Assembly (NCBI GenBank): GCA_023432805.1
Contig: JAEYUG010000073.1
Location: forward strand, 1-64,000
Reading direction: 5' to 3'
Origin: Bacteroidota bacterium
GTDB lineage: Bacteria; Bacteroidota; Ignavibacteria; SZUA-365
Length of the DNA stretch: 64,000 nt
This document shows, piece after piece, positions 18,564 through 27,009 of the stretch (its first letter is position 1; every line of letters begins with the position of its first letter). The notes beneath the pieces were generated by a model. It was not told where the DNA came from, did not search any database, and worked only from the letters and a program-made list of their open reading frames with translations. Position numbers and translations under genes: made by a program.

Positions 18564-21122
18564 TCAGCGGGCGATGAGCAGGGGGGACGTGTGCAGACGC
18601 TTCCCATCACGGGTGGCGTGCAGCAGGTACAGGCCGGGGGCAAGATGGGAGAGGTCAAGCACGGTGCCATCCCCAGGCGGAATGCGCACGTGCTGCAGTG
18701 TTTCGCCGAGCAGCGAGGTGAGTACGACGGTGAGCGGCAGCGACTCGTCGCTGCGAACCGTGACGCGGTCGCGCGCAGGCATTGGATGCAGATGCAGTGC
18801 GGTCGTAGTTGAGACCGGCCGGTCGGTGGCGCTGGTGCCGCTGCAGGTGGCGTGGGTGAGCAGCGAGTCGAAGGCGGGATTCAGGATGTCGTTGTTCCAG
18901 ATCTCCCAGTAGCAGATCCGGTCGGCGATGGAGAGTGCGAGGGCGGCGGGCATGCCGCCGGGACCGAAGGCCGACGGATTGGTCGTACCGCTCTGCACCA
19001 TCTGCACGGCGCTGAACGGGGCGTGCTGTGCACCGTCGCGCACGAGAGCGTATTGCGCGAGATAGACGCCGATGTTCTTCTGCGACCACCACCAAGCGGC
19101 GGGACCGTAACGACGTCCGAGTACCGTGCGCGCATGCGCGTACACGGCGTCTGCAACTGCGTCGCTTCCGTTGACGGGATGCAGGTCGCAGGTCAGATAC
19201 GAGCGGGGGAACGCCGCACCATAGGCGTCGATCACGCGGGTCCATGCGTCGATCATGCGTGCATCGGTGTATCCAAGCTCCGCCAGGGTCGGGATCGTGA
19301 CGAAGGGTAGCTGCATTTCGTACCCGTTCGCGGTGGAGTGGGTCATGTACACGAGAGAGATCTCGGGTGTGTCGGCATACCGTGTGCCAAGCAGCGCGAT
19401 AAAGCGCGACCACCGATCGAGAAAGACGGGATCCCAAGGCACGGCGATGGTATCCGCAATAGGCACGGATGCGACGAGCCGTGCGGCGCCGGCGGTGAAA
19501 AGCCACTGGGGAGTTCCGATGCCGCATCCGACGGCGAGGGAGATGCGCGTGCCGAGCGCGCGGGCGGCTGCGACCTGTCCGTCGAGCAGGCTCCAGTCGT
19601 ACACACCGTCGGCGGGTTCGAGCAGGCTCCACGCGATCCGCACGAGGATGCCCTCGACGAAGGGCTTCGCGGCGATGGCTGGATCGACCGAACCGCGGCC
19701 GGGTCCGGTGGTCGGACCGCAGCTGCAGTACACGCCCGCAGGCGGCGGCATCGCCGGTTGGGCGGTGATGCTGCGCGGTACGACAGGAGACATGGTGTCG
19801 CGCGTGAAGAGCCGGCCCGGGTTCGGACCGCTTCCGCTGTAGGCCCCGCGCCATCGCCAGTCGACTGCGGTGCCGTTGAAGTCGCGGAGCGCCGCGGGGC
19901 AGTCCGCCATGAACACCGACGAGGTCGCCGCACCCATGAGCGACGCATCCCTCGGAAACAGGTCGAAGCGGTTCTGGTCGTCGGTCGCGTCGGCGAGGTA
20001 CGTTGCGGCACGACTCCACGTGTCGGTGAAGTTGCCGAGCGTGTCGATGAATCCCGTGACCGGTGCTGCCGCGAACACGGCGTTGGCGTGGCAGCGCTGC
20101 GCGAAGGCAGGATCCGCATTGGCGAGCCGGATGCCGCCTGCGCTGTTGGCGACCCATACGGTGTTGTGCACGATGCGCACAGCGCGCGGACGAAAGCCGT
20201 TCTGAGCGGTCACGGTCACGGCGCGGAATCCCACCGGATCGACGTGATTGACGAAGAGGTTGTTGAAGAGGGCGAGGTTGCCGGTGGATTGCAGCAGGGC
20301 CTCGACGGGATTCTGGTGAAAGATGTTGCCGTAGACTTCGTACAGGTCGTTCGCACCCGAGCCCGTCGAGGGGAAGGCCCCGAGCAGCACGTTCGGCCTC
20401 GCGTTCGCACCGGTCGATGCGCCCTGCTGCTTCGAGAACACGTTGTGGCGGATGATGGTGCGGCCGTCTGCGGCCGTGCCTGCGAAGGCGTCGCGCACGC
20501 CGGTGTTCTGATGCTTGATCTGCATGCAGTAGCCGACGGGATCGAGCACGGCGTTGTACTCGATCACACCGCGCACGAAGGGCTTGTCGCCGTCGGAGTT
20601 CCCGAGGTAGAGCCCCGTACCCGCACCGATGATGCGCGAGCGGCGTATCGTCCAATCCCACGCATGGCACTTCGTCGAGATGCCGCAGTTCTGCTGGTCG
20701 CTTCCGTAGCCTGTGATGGTCAGCTGCTCGAGCGTGATGTGGTGCGCCCAGTTGCCCGCGGTGCCCTCGCCCTTGACGGCGTCGACGGCCACGCCGTCGC
20801 CGTCGAGCCAGAGACAGCGCACGATCACATAGGCGCAGCGCGTGATGCTGACGGTGTTGCAGCAGGCCCGCGCACGGAAGATCGTCGCTGTTCCGTCGGG
20901 TGTGCCCGTGATGACGATCGGCGCTTCGGGCGTGCCTGCAAGGTCCCTGAGGACGAGATCCTCCGTATACGTGCCCGCAGCCAGCGCGAGCGTGTCTCCC
21001 GGCGCGAGCCCAGCGAGGAAGCCCCGGTAGGTCGCGGGGTCCGCACTGACAACGCGCGCCCGTACGGGCACTGCGATCCACAGCACGATGATGAACACGA
21101 TGCACGCACGCGGCATTGTCAT
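18564..21122 (-). CDS. Beta-helix plus TIM-barrel (glycoside hydrolase-like) protein with T9SS sorting domain
   Basis: 852 residues with a signal peptide (1-22, ending VPVRA). Residues 25-400 are a right-handed parallel beta-helix of the pectate-lyase/chondroitinase-B type (LAPGDTLALAAGTYTEDLVL, then NTVSITRCAYVIVRCLWLDG). Residues about 440-760 read like a glycoside-hydrolase (beta/alpha)8 barrel: RIAWSLLEPADGVYDWSLLD, ISLAVGCGIGTPQWLF, EISLVYMTHSTANGYEM, CYWEIWNN. These are typical of clan A-like barrels with acidic residues at strand ends. The C-terminal 75 residues are a T9SS type-A-like domain (LHPMPARD, LTSLLGETL, LAPGLYLLHAT). It is probably a surface or secreted carbohydrate-active protein; the substrate cannot be told. 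ATG 21122 has GGAG at suitable distance. Confidence 0.8.
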   Translation of the reverse strand: MTMPRACIVFIIVLWIAVPVRARVVSADPATYRGFLAGLAPGDTLALAAGTYTEDLVLRDLAGTPEAPIVITGTPDGTATIFRARACCNTVSITRCAYVIVRCLWLDGDGVAVDAVKGEGTAGNWAHHITLEQLTITGYGSDQQNCGISTKCHAWDWTIRRSRIIGAGTGLYLGNSDGDKPFVRGVIEYNAVLDPVGYCMQIKHQNTGVRDAFAGTAADGRTIIRHNVFSKQQGASTGANARPNVLLGAFPSTGSGANDLYEVYGNIFHQNPVEALLQSTGNLALFNNLFVNHVDPVGFRAVTVTAQNGFRPRAVRIVHNTVWVANSAGGIRLANADPAFAQRCHANAVFAAAPVTGFIDTLGNFTDTWSRAATYLADATDDQNRFDLFPRDASLMGAATSSVFMADCPAALRDFNGTAVDWRWRGAYSGSGPNPGRLFTRDTMSPVVPRSITAQPAMPPPAGVYCSCGPTTGPGRGSVDPAIAAKPFVEGILVRIAWSLLEPADGVYDWSLLDGQVAAARALGTRISLAVGCGIGTPQWLFTAGAARLVASVPIADTIAVPWDPVFLDRWSRFIALLGTRYADTPEISLVYMTHSTANGYEMQLPFVTIPTLAELGYTDARMIDAWTRVIDAYGAAFPRSYLTCDLHPVNGSDAVADAVYAHARTVLGRRYGPAAWWWSQKNIGVYLAQYALVRDGAQHAPFSAVQMVQSGTTNPSAFGPGGMPAALALSIADRICYWEIWNNDILNPAFDSLLTHATCSGTSATDRPVSTTTALHLHPMPARDRVTVRSDESLPLTVVLTSLLGETLQHVRIPPGDGTVLDLSHLAPGLYLLHATRDGKRLHTSPLLIAR

Positions 21123-21213
21123 GGCGGCTCCGGCACTCCGGTGATCAAAACGAATGCGGGAATATACTCACCGTGCAGATTCAACGATCGTCTGGCTGAC
21201 CATGTCGATCAGA

Positions 21214-22446
21214 TCACATGACATACGCGATCCCCAGGCGAAAATCGGATGATGAAACGCTCCCATTCCCACCAACATAAAGGGATCGTAGACCAGCGCG
21301 AATGCGAACGCCCCAGAGGTTGAAGTAGATTCCTGCTCCCAATGCACCACCAATGCCTCTGGATGATGCGAGGTGCTGGGTGTTTGTCTCAACAGCACCT
21401 TGACGCTCAAACACGATCACCGTCTGCTCAAAATTATAATAGCCCATGGCCGCCTTGCCATACAAGCCGAAGAATCCAAAAATGCGCTGTTCGAAGAGCG
21501 TTCCGACATACATGCTGTATCCGCGAATGGCAGCTTCTCGGATTAGTGCTCCGCTGGCTCCACTAGGATTGGAGGGGAAGTACGACTCTTCACTGATCGA
21601 CGGGTGGAATTCCATTCCTGCATATACCCAGATTGACTGGCGATGAACGGCGGTTCCAAGCTCAACTGAGGGAGATGCGAAGGAGTGACTGGGAATGGAT
21701 ACATATGCAGTACTCAGAGACTGACCTGGTGAGAGCTGCAGAGGTAATGTGCCCTGACCTTGGAGGCGTGGGATATCATACTGTCCACCGAGACTGATAT
21801 TGAGTTCGAGATAATAGAGGCGTTCATAAGACTCTGTATCCTTAGATTGCTGCGTTTCGAATGCGGTTCTGTGTTCCGGTGGGAGTTCATGCCGAAGGAC
21901 CTGTGCACTCTGTGATGCAAAGGGTGGAATTCCATCATGTGGTGGTACATCTCGAGTGTGATGCGTACTACCCATTGTAGTCGTATCCGGAGAAGTGAGT
22001 TCTCCATGATCGTGATGCCCCTGAATCGCATCATCAATCGATCCGTTGAGAGTGGTTGCCGATGATGCAAGTGAGGTGACTGCAGGGTTTGATCCACCTA
22101 TTCCAGATTCAGTACTGTTCCTCACGATCGGAACGTCTGGAACCTGACTTGTTCCACTCTGTCGTGTTGTAGCTTCGGCAGAGCTTGAAGGCTGACTCCA
22201 GTCATTGAATTGAGCAAACTCGTTGTTATGCGATGGAATCAGCAGATAGCCGAGTGCGAGAATGCCGAGCAGTGTCATGAGAATTCCGAGCAGCTGTCGT
22301 GAATGGAAGGTGCGGTACCAGGGGAGATTCGGATGCGGAGATCCGTTGTTCAGAAGGGCGCGCAGGTCGTCTGGGCCGACCAGCGGCGGCGAGGCCTCGT
22401 AGGCGCTGCGCAGGGGCGAGAGCAGGGAGCGGGGCATGGCGGTCAT
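21214..22446 (-). CDS. Membrane-anchored regulator fused to a C-terminal beta-barrel, partner of an ECF sigma factor
   Basis: 410 residues. The order is: a short cytoplasmic N-terminus (1-48) with an anti-sigma-like segment (PPLVGPDDLRALLNN), one transmembrane helix at about 52-69 (LGILMTLLGILALGYLLI), a low-complexity Ser/Thr-rich periplasmic linker (75-190), and a C-terminal beta-rich region (205-410). The last has alternating aromatic strands (FEQRIFGFFGLYGKAAMGYYNF and GIYFNLWGVRIRAGLRSLYVG are partial examples) resembling an outer-membrane barrel. Its ATG overlaps the sigma stop (ATGA), so translation is coupled, which suggests that it controls that sigma factor. The barrel part is distinctly more AT-rich than the N-terminal part. 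No homologue is recognised by name. The same architecture recurs at 58190-59470. Confidence 0.7.
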   Translation of the reverse strand: MTAMPRSLLSPLRSAYEASPPLVGPDDLRALLNNGSPHPNLPWYRTFHSRQLLGILMTLLGILALGYLLIPSHNNEFAQFNDWSQPSSSAEATTRQSGTSQVPDVPIVRNSTESGIGGSNPAVTSLASSATTLNGSIDDAIQGHHDHGELTSPDTTTMGSTHHTRDVPPHDGIPPFASQSAQVLRHELPPEHRTAFETQQSKDTESYERLYYLELNISLGGQYDIPRLQGQGTLPLQLSPGQSLSTAYVSIPSHSFASPSVELGTAVHRQSIWVYAGMEFHPSISEESYFPSNPSGASGALIREAAIRGYSMYVGTLFEQRIFGFFGLYGKAAMGYYNFEQTVIVFERQGAVETNTQHLASSRGIGGALGAGIYFNLWGVRIRAGLRSLYVGGNGSVSSSDFRLGIAYVM

Positions 22447-23003
22447 TCCTCCTGCAGTCCGGGCAGCAGGGATGATGTCGCAGCAGACGTCGAGCCGGGT
22501 GCGCGTGTGCCGTCGCGCAACAGATCTGCGAGCCGTCGTCGCGCGCGACTCGCACGCTGCTTGACGGCAGCAAGCGTGATGTGCTGCAGCGCGGCCACAT
22601 CCTGCAGCGGCAGATCTGCCAGCTCGTGCAGCACGAGCACCTCGCGATCGTCGTGCGAGAGCCGCTGCAGCGCCTCGTGCACGAGACGCGCCTCGGCGGC
22701 GGTATCGGGTGCCGCGATGTCTGCGGGTGCGGAATGCATGATCAGTTCATCGCCTCGTGTGAAACGCCGTGCGCGGGTGCGCTGCCTGGTGAGCGTCCGG
22801 CGTGCGATCGTGAAGACAAAGGAAAGAAAGGCTTCGGGTGCGGTGACACGGTCGAAGGATTCATATGCGGCAAGCACGGTGTCGCCGATGGTGTCGCGCG
22901 CCTCGTCGTCGTCGCGCGTCATGGCGCGAACGTAGCGTTCGAGTCGGGCATGGATCGGCAGGTACGCGTCAAGAAATGCGCGTTGTCGGTGCTCGGAGGT
23001 CAC
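22443..23003 (-). CDS. ECF-type RNA polymerase sigma factor (first locus)
   Basis: 186 residues from GTG 23003. Region 2 spans about 8-75 (AFLDAYLPIHARLERYVRAM, DDDEARDTIGDTVLAAYESF, PEAFLSFVFTIARRTLTR). Region 4 spans about 110-165 (ALQRLSHDDREVLVLHELAD, LPLQDVAALQHITLAAVKQR, ASRARRRLADLL). The missing region 3 is typical of ECF sigma factors. The frame is open further upstream to 23186, but that part overlaps the promoter region of the divergent OmpA-like gene and does not look like sigma sequence. It overlaps the following membrane-barrel gene by 4 bp. Its targets are unknown; the adjacent OmpA-like gene is a candidate. Confidence 0.9.
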   Translation of the reverse strand: MTSEHRQRAFLDAYLPIHARLERYVRAMTRDDDEARDTIGDTVLAAYESFDRVTAPEAFLSFVFTIARRTLTRQRTRARRFTRGDELIMHSAPADIAAPDTAAEARLVHEALQRLSHDDREVLVLHELADLPLQDVAALQHITLAAVKQRASRARRRLADLLRDGTRAPGSTSAATSSLLPGLQEE

Positions 23004-23144
23004 GCGTCGAGTGTAATGGATTCGAAGTGCAGTGCCACTGCGGTGTGCATGACAGGAAGTGCAGCGGGCCTTGGAAAAGGTGACAGCCCGGCGAACCGCA
23101 GACCGGAAATATGCGATATTTTCGAGAGTATCGGGTCCGGAAGT

Positions 23145-23174
23145 CTGAAGTGTCGCGGGAGAGACGTATGTTTG
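23145..23174 (+). promoter_or_regulatory. Promoter-like element of the OmpA-family gene
   Basis: TATGTTTG at 23167-23174 matches the Bacteroidota -7 element TAnnTTTG and is identical to the element before the 16490 gene, in the same ACGTATGTTTGCGC context. The -33 element is weak (CTG at 23145, 19-nt spacing). It lies 32 bp before the ATG at 23207. Confidence 0.5.
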
Positions 23175-23206
23175 CGCATACCCCATGTCGAACTGGAGAC
23201 CCTCTC

Positions 23207-24034
23207 ATGAGAACGCTCCCCCTCGTGGTCATCGCGGCCCTCTGGCTGGCGATGCCCGCACTTGCACAGCAGAAGGACGACGCAAAGTGCAAGGATCATC
23301 CCCTCTTCACCCGCATGCCCGATTCGTGGATCCACAGCTGCAAGGAGCGCGACTTCGACGCCTTCGACTTCCGCGTCGGGGCAAAAAAGATGCAGCGCGT
23401 CGAAGGTCGGCTCACCCGCCTCAACTACTACCCGCAGGCTACCGCGCAGTCCAAGCCGAGCGAACTGCAGATCCTCCGCAATTTCGAGAACGCCGTCAGG
23501 AAGGTTGGCGGCACATCGCTGTACGTCGACAAGAACCGCGAAACCTTCACGATCACGAAAGACGGCAAGGAACTCTGGGTCGAGGTCACGGCCGAGTTCA
23601 CCGGCAAGTACGGACTCACCATCATCGAGAAGGAGGCGATGCAGCAGGACATCGTCATGAATGCGGAGGCCTTCGCCAGCGGCATCGCAGAAAGCGGCCA
23701 CGTGGCCGTGTACGGCATCCACTTCGAAACCGGCAAGGCAACGCTCACGCCCGAATCGGAAGCCGCCGTTTCCGAAATCGCCCAGCTCCTGCGCAACGAA
23801 TCCGCAATGAAGGTCTACATCGTCGGCCACACCGACAACACCGGCGTCGTGGCCACCAACATGACGCTCTCGCAGGCGCGCGCGGCTGCCGTCGTGCAGG
23901 CGCTTGTCACCAGGCACAACATCCCCGCGGCACGCCTCGCATCCTTCGGTGCGGGACCCTACGCGCCCGTCGCGACCAACGACACCGACGAGGGCCGCGC
24001 CCTGAACCGCCGCGTCGAACTGGTCAAGCAGTAG
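23207..24034 (+). CDS. OmpA-family outer-membrane/peptidoglycan-linked protein
   Basis: 275 residues with a signal peptide (1-21, MRTLPLVVIAALWLAMPALAQ region). The middle (25-165) is an unknown domain with two Cys residues (KCKDHPL and HSCKERD). The C-terminal 110 residues are an OmpA/MotB domain: IHFETGKATLTPESEAAVSE, VYIVGHTDNTGVVATN, LSQARAAAVVQAL and ALNRRVELV, including the peptidoglycan-binding Asp/Arg region. It therefore probably sits in the outer membrane or periplasm and grips the cell wall. It is transcribed divergently from the first ECF sigma factor with about 200 bp between starts, so it could be a target of that system. Confidence 0.9.
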   Translation: MRTLPLVVIAALWLAMPALAQQKDDAKCKDHPLFTRMPDSWIHSCKERDFDAFDFRVGAKKMQRVEGRLTRLNYYPQATAQSKPSELQILRNFENAVRKVGGTSLYVDKNRETFTITKDGKELWVEVTAEFTGKYGLTIIEKEAMQQDIVMNAEAFASGIAESGHVAVYGIHFETGKATLTPESEAAVSEIAQLLRNESAMKVYIVGHTDNTGVVATNMTLSQARAAAVVQALVTRHNIPAARLASFGAGPYAPVATNDTDEGRALNRRVELVKQ

Positions 24035-24126
24035 CGCCGGCATGACAGCGGTCCTCCGACTTTTCAGCGGAGCATCTCCGCGCGTGTAAGTATGGGCAAC
24101 CCTCATTCTTGACTAGTGGAGTTCCC

Positions 24127-24618
24127 ATGAAGATCGCTCCGACCACTCTTGCCTTCCTTCTTGCCATCAGCCTTGCCGCATGCTCCTCCGACACCGACAA
24201 GGCTGCACAGACCGACGCTGCCACAACGACCGAACAGACAGCAGATAATGCCGCGCCGCAGGAGGCTTCCGCAGCGATGACGCAGGAGGAGAAGCTGAAG
24301 GATTTTTACACTCGCCTGCGCCAGGCCATGATCGCCGATGACCGCCGCACGATGGAGGAACTCAGCTACTTCCCCTTCAATCTGCAGGATCAGTTCATCC
24401 CACGCAGCCAATTCGGTGATCTGCAGCTTTCCGACGACATCAAGAACACGCTGCGCAACACCGACAAGGTCGAGAAGACCCGTTTCACCTACTCTCCTCC
24501 CGAACAGGTCGCCTACAACACCGGCCAGCTCTGGGAAGTGAATCTCGGGGGTCCCGGGCTCTACATCGCGATGGTGAACGGCGAATTCAAGATGGTCGCG
24601 TTCTATTACGGAGAGTGA
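24127..24618 (+). CDS. Small lipoprotein of unknown function
   Basis: 163 residues with a clear lipobox (LAISLAAC, Cys at about 18), followed by a low-complexity Asp/Thr/Ala linker to about 58. The folded part (60-163; EEKLKDFYTRLRQAMIADD, then LSYFPFNLQDQFIP, ending VAFYYGE) resembles a small NTF2/cystatin-like fold often seen in exported Bacteroidota proteins. That assignment is only a guess from pattern. ATG 24127 is supported by the lipoprotein signal. It lies 92 bp after the OmpA-like gene. Confidence 0.8.
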   Translation: MKIAPTTLAFLLAISLAACSSDTDKAAQTDAATTTEQTADNAAPQEASAAMTQEEKLKDFYTRLRQAMIADDRRTMEELSYFPFNLQDQFIPRSQFGDLQLSDDIKNTLRNTDKVEKTRFTYSPPEQVAYNTGQLWEVNLGGPGLYIAMVNGEFKMVAFYYGE

Positions 24619-24731
24619 CGCTGTGGATGCTCCGCATTCCTGCAGGTACGACGATTTCAATTTGATGCGAGTGGAGGAGGAGGTATCTTCTTCGCCCCAT
24701 CATTCCATACTTGCATAGAGGAGCCACCTAC

Positions 24732-25169
24732 ATGGCCACCATCAACGTGTACCTGAATTTCGCGGGCAACTGCGAGGAAGCGTTCGAGCATTACAAGTCC
24801 GTCTTCGGCGGCGAGTTCTCCGACATCAACCGTTTCGGCGAGATGCCGCCGCAGGAAGGCATGCCTCCGGTGCCCGAGGAGATGACGCAGAAGATCATGC
24901 ACATCTCGCTGCCGATCAGCACCGAGACCATCCTCATGGGCAGCGATACCGGTGGTGCGTGGGCGCCGCCCCTGACGCCCGGCAACAATTTTTCGCTCAT
25001 GGTCAACGCTGGATCGACCGAGGAGGCCGATCGGCTCTTCGCCGGACTTTCCGCCGGTGGTGCTGTGACCATGCCGCTTGCCCCCACCTTCTGGGGCGCC
25101 TACTTCGGCGTGTGCAGCGACCGCTTCGGCATCAATTGGATGGTCAGCGCCGCTCTGGGCGAGGGCTGA
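24732..25169 (+). CDS. VOC-superfamily (PhnB/glyoxalase-like) protein
   Basis: 145 residues, cytoplasmic. The start INVYLNFAGNCEEAFEHYKS followed by VFGGEF is the PhnB-like VOC signature, and the second half has AGSTEEADRLFAGL, GGAVTMPLAPTFWG and DRFGINWMVS, the usual end of the family. Such proteins are small metal-dependent or metal-free dimers related to glyoxalase and bleomycin-resistance proteins; most have no known substrate. The length fits. ATG 24732 follows GAGGAG at about 24719. Isolated gene. Confidence 0.9.
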   Translation: MATINVYLNFAGNCEEAFEHYKSVFGGEFSDINRFGEMPPQEGMPPVPEEMTQKIMHISLPISTETILMGSDTGGAWAPPLTPGNNFSLMVNAGSTEEADRLFAGLSAGGAVTMPLAPTFWGAYFGVCSDRFGINWMVSAALGEG

Positions 25170-25207
25170 TTCAGCATGCGCGCCCATGGCGCGCACCGTG
25201 CATCACT

Positions 25208-25252
25208 GACGGCGGATGGCGCATTCCCACAAGGGGTGCGGCATCCGCCGTC
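25208..25252. terminator. Long hairpin after the VOC gene
   Basis: GACGGCGGATG pairs with CATCCGCCGTC, and the inner CGCA with TGCG, around a loop at about 25224-25237. It lies between the VOC gene (+) and the convergent outer-membrane gene (-), so it could serve either side. No T-run. Confidence 0.5.
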
Positions 25253-25353
25253 GCGCATGATGTGTCAGTGGGGACGGCACGCTGTCGCATGTGCATTGCA
25301 TGGTAGTTCCCATGATTGTTGCCTGCCTGCCGCTCGGTGGAGGGAAGGGAATG

Positions 25354-26268
25354 TCAGTCCTTGAACTCGAGCTGAATGCCGAAGGAGGCAGACTGGTCGA
25401 GCTGCCGGCGGAGCGAATAGTTCGGGTCGTAGCTCAGTCGCAGGTCGTAGCGAAAGGAGAAGGTCTTGTAGGTGATGCCCGCACCGACATCCCACACTGC
25501 ATGTGCCTTTTCGTACAAGGAGCCGAGATCTCCCTTGGACAAGGCCACACCCAATGTCTGGAGGAAGGCACTGAGATTGTCGGTGAAGTCGTTGCTGTAC
25601 TCGAGCGCTGCGACGGCGCTGTACCCGGATTCCAGCTTGACGCTGCGGGCTTGACGGACGGCGGAGAGAGGGTTCTCGGGATCGATGCGAAAGGTGCGAT
25701 TGCCGACGAGGAGGAATCCACTGCTCATGGTCTGCTGGAACGCGTATCCGACTCCGTATCGGGCGCTGAGGCGCTGAGTCTTGTCGTCGGATTTCCAGTC
25801 GAGCCACTGACCGAGATACAGGGTCTGATAGAAGAAGGCGGGATCCATGAACGATGTGGGTTGGCCATCCTTGACACCGTTGGTCATGCGTGTCTCCATC
25901 GTCAGTTCGAGGAAGAGACTGATGCGAAAGTCATCCGACACATGCACGGATGGAATGGCAGTGAAGACCAGATCGTCGCGCATGGTGCGAGGTGCTGCAT
26001 CGGAATATGCGTCGCGGGCGAGATTGGCGTTGAGGTATGATTTGAAGTGAAATGCACCGATGTCGAATGCCATCTGCGAGCGAAGCTGACCCGTCATCGA
26101 AATGGAATGGGCCTCCCGGTCCTTCTGCTGTGTCGTCGTCAGCAGGAATCCGAATGCCGGTCGCACGATGTAGCTGAAGTCGTCGGATTTTCGTACCGCG
26201 CCTGTTTGCGCGACGAGAGGGCTCGAAACAATGACGAGCAGCAACATGACAGGCAGGACACGGGGCAT
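25354..26268 (-). CDS. Outer-membrane beta-barrel-like protein
   Basis: 304 residues from ATG 26268, which directly precedes a signal peptide (MPRVLPVMLLLVIVSSPLVAQ, cut near 21). The frame is open to 26307, but the extra residues are a basic leader of poor signal character. The mature part is built of amphipathic strands with alternating aromatic residues (FHFKSYLNANLARDAY, FRISLFLELTMETRM, RLSARYGVGYAFQQ, TYKTFSFRYDLRLSYD) and ends FGIQLEFKD. This suggests a barrel of about 12 strands, similar in style to DUF3078-type proteins. Function unknown; no partner gene adjacent. Confidence 0.7.
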   Translation of the reverse strand: MPRVLPVMLLLVIVSSPLVAQTGAVRKSDDFSYIVRPAFGFLLTTTQQKDREAHSISMTGQLRSQMAFDIGAFHFKSYLNANLARDAYSDAAPRTMRDDLVFTAIPSVHVSDDFRISLFLELTMETRMTNGVKDGQPTSFMDPAFFYQTLYLGQWLDWKSDDKTQRLSARYGVGYAFQQTMSSGFLLVGNRTFRIDPENPLSAVRQARSVKLESGYSAVAALEYSNDFTDNLSAFLQTLGVALSKGDLGSLYEKAHAVWDVGAGITYKTFSFRYDLRLSYDPNYSLRRQLDQSASFGIQLEFKD

Positions 26269-26512
26269 GGGCGTGCAGCTTCTCCGGCCGCGCCGGCGCG
26301 GCTCCATGAATATGAGTGATGGGATGGGAATCGGATTTGCTATATCGCAATTTTACAATCGAATGGCAATGATGGTGGGAGAAAAAAATATATAATGACG
26401 ACGTGCCGACAATCATCAAAAAAAATAAACATGCTGCTTATTGCGGAGCCGTCGTATCCGAATTATATTATCAATCGAATTCCCCCCCATACCAATCCTT
26501 TCGAGTGCAGCC
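26269..26512. promoter_or_regulatory. AT-rich divergent promoter region
   Basis: Separates the minus-strand barrel gene from the plus-strand OB-fold gene. One candidate promoter for the latter is TTG at 26441-26443, 20-nt spacing, then TATATTAT at 26464-26471, a partial match to TAnnTTTG. The 26330-26430 part is strikingly A/T-rich (runs of A) compared with the surroundings. Confidence 0.4.
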
Positions 26513-26950
26513 ATGAAATATATTCTGGTGTGTATGTTCGCGTTGTTCCTCCTCTCCAGCACTGCCGTGATGGCACAGATCCAGTCCGGTACCACGACTA
26601 CCACGGTGGGTGGCGGCGGTTCCGATGCAGCCGGTACCACGCAGGAAACATATGGAGAGGCCATTCCCTCGCGTGTGAAGACAATGCCGCTCTCTCAGGC
26701 GCTTCCGATGGCGAATGATCTGCTGAATCGCAAGATTCTCCTCACCGGCATCGTCGAAGGCTATTGCCATCACGATTGCTGGATCACGCTGATGGAAGGC
26801 GATGCACGTGTGAATGTTCACACAGGCATCGAAGGACTCCCGACGGATCTCGCAGGTCGCGAGGTTTCACTCTACGGATGGTTCGAGCAGGCGACCACCG
26901 ATGCCGGCGATGCCGGATTCCGCTTCAACGCCATTTCCGTGCGTCCCTGA
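26513..26950 (+). CDS. Secreted OB-fold (DUF4920-like) protein
   Basis: 145 residues with a signal peptide (1-22, ending AVMAQ). After a Gly/Thr-rich linker comes YGEAIP, then a compact beta domain with LTGIVEGYCHHDCWITLMEG, VNVHTGI and REVSLYGWFE. The two close cysteines in CHHDCWI followed by a Trp mirror the GxVxxVCxxxGCWM motif of DUF4920 proteins, small periplasmic OB-fold proteins of unknown role in Bacteroidota. A strong terminator follows 26 nt after the stop, so the gene is probably transcribed alone. Confidence 0.8.
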   Translation: MKYILVCMFALFLLSSTAVMAQIQSGTTTTTVGGGGSDAAGTTQETYGEAIPSRVKTMPLSQALPMANDLLNRKILLTGIVEGYCHHDCWITLMEGDARVNVHTGIEGLPTDLAGREVSLYGWFEQATTDAGDAGFRFNAISVRP

Positions 26951-26976
26951 GCGTACCCTTCTACAGACTGCACCAG

Positions 26977-27002
26977 ACCCCGGCCATGTGCCGGGGTTTT
27001 TT
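26977..27002 (+). terminator. Rho-independent terminator
   Basis: ACCCCGG-ccatgtg-CCGGGGT followed by six further T residues. Classic form, placed 26 bp after the OB-fold gene and just before the stop of the convergent TPR gene. Confidence 0.9.
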
Positions 27003-27009
27003 GTAATCC

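Noticed and set aside
19338..21221. Open + frame of about 627 codons opposite the beta-helix/TIM-barrel gene
   Set aside because: GC-rich antisense frame. The minus-strand protein has a signal peptide, ordered domains and a sorting tail; this one has only an Arg/Gly-rich sequence.
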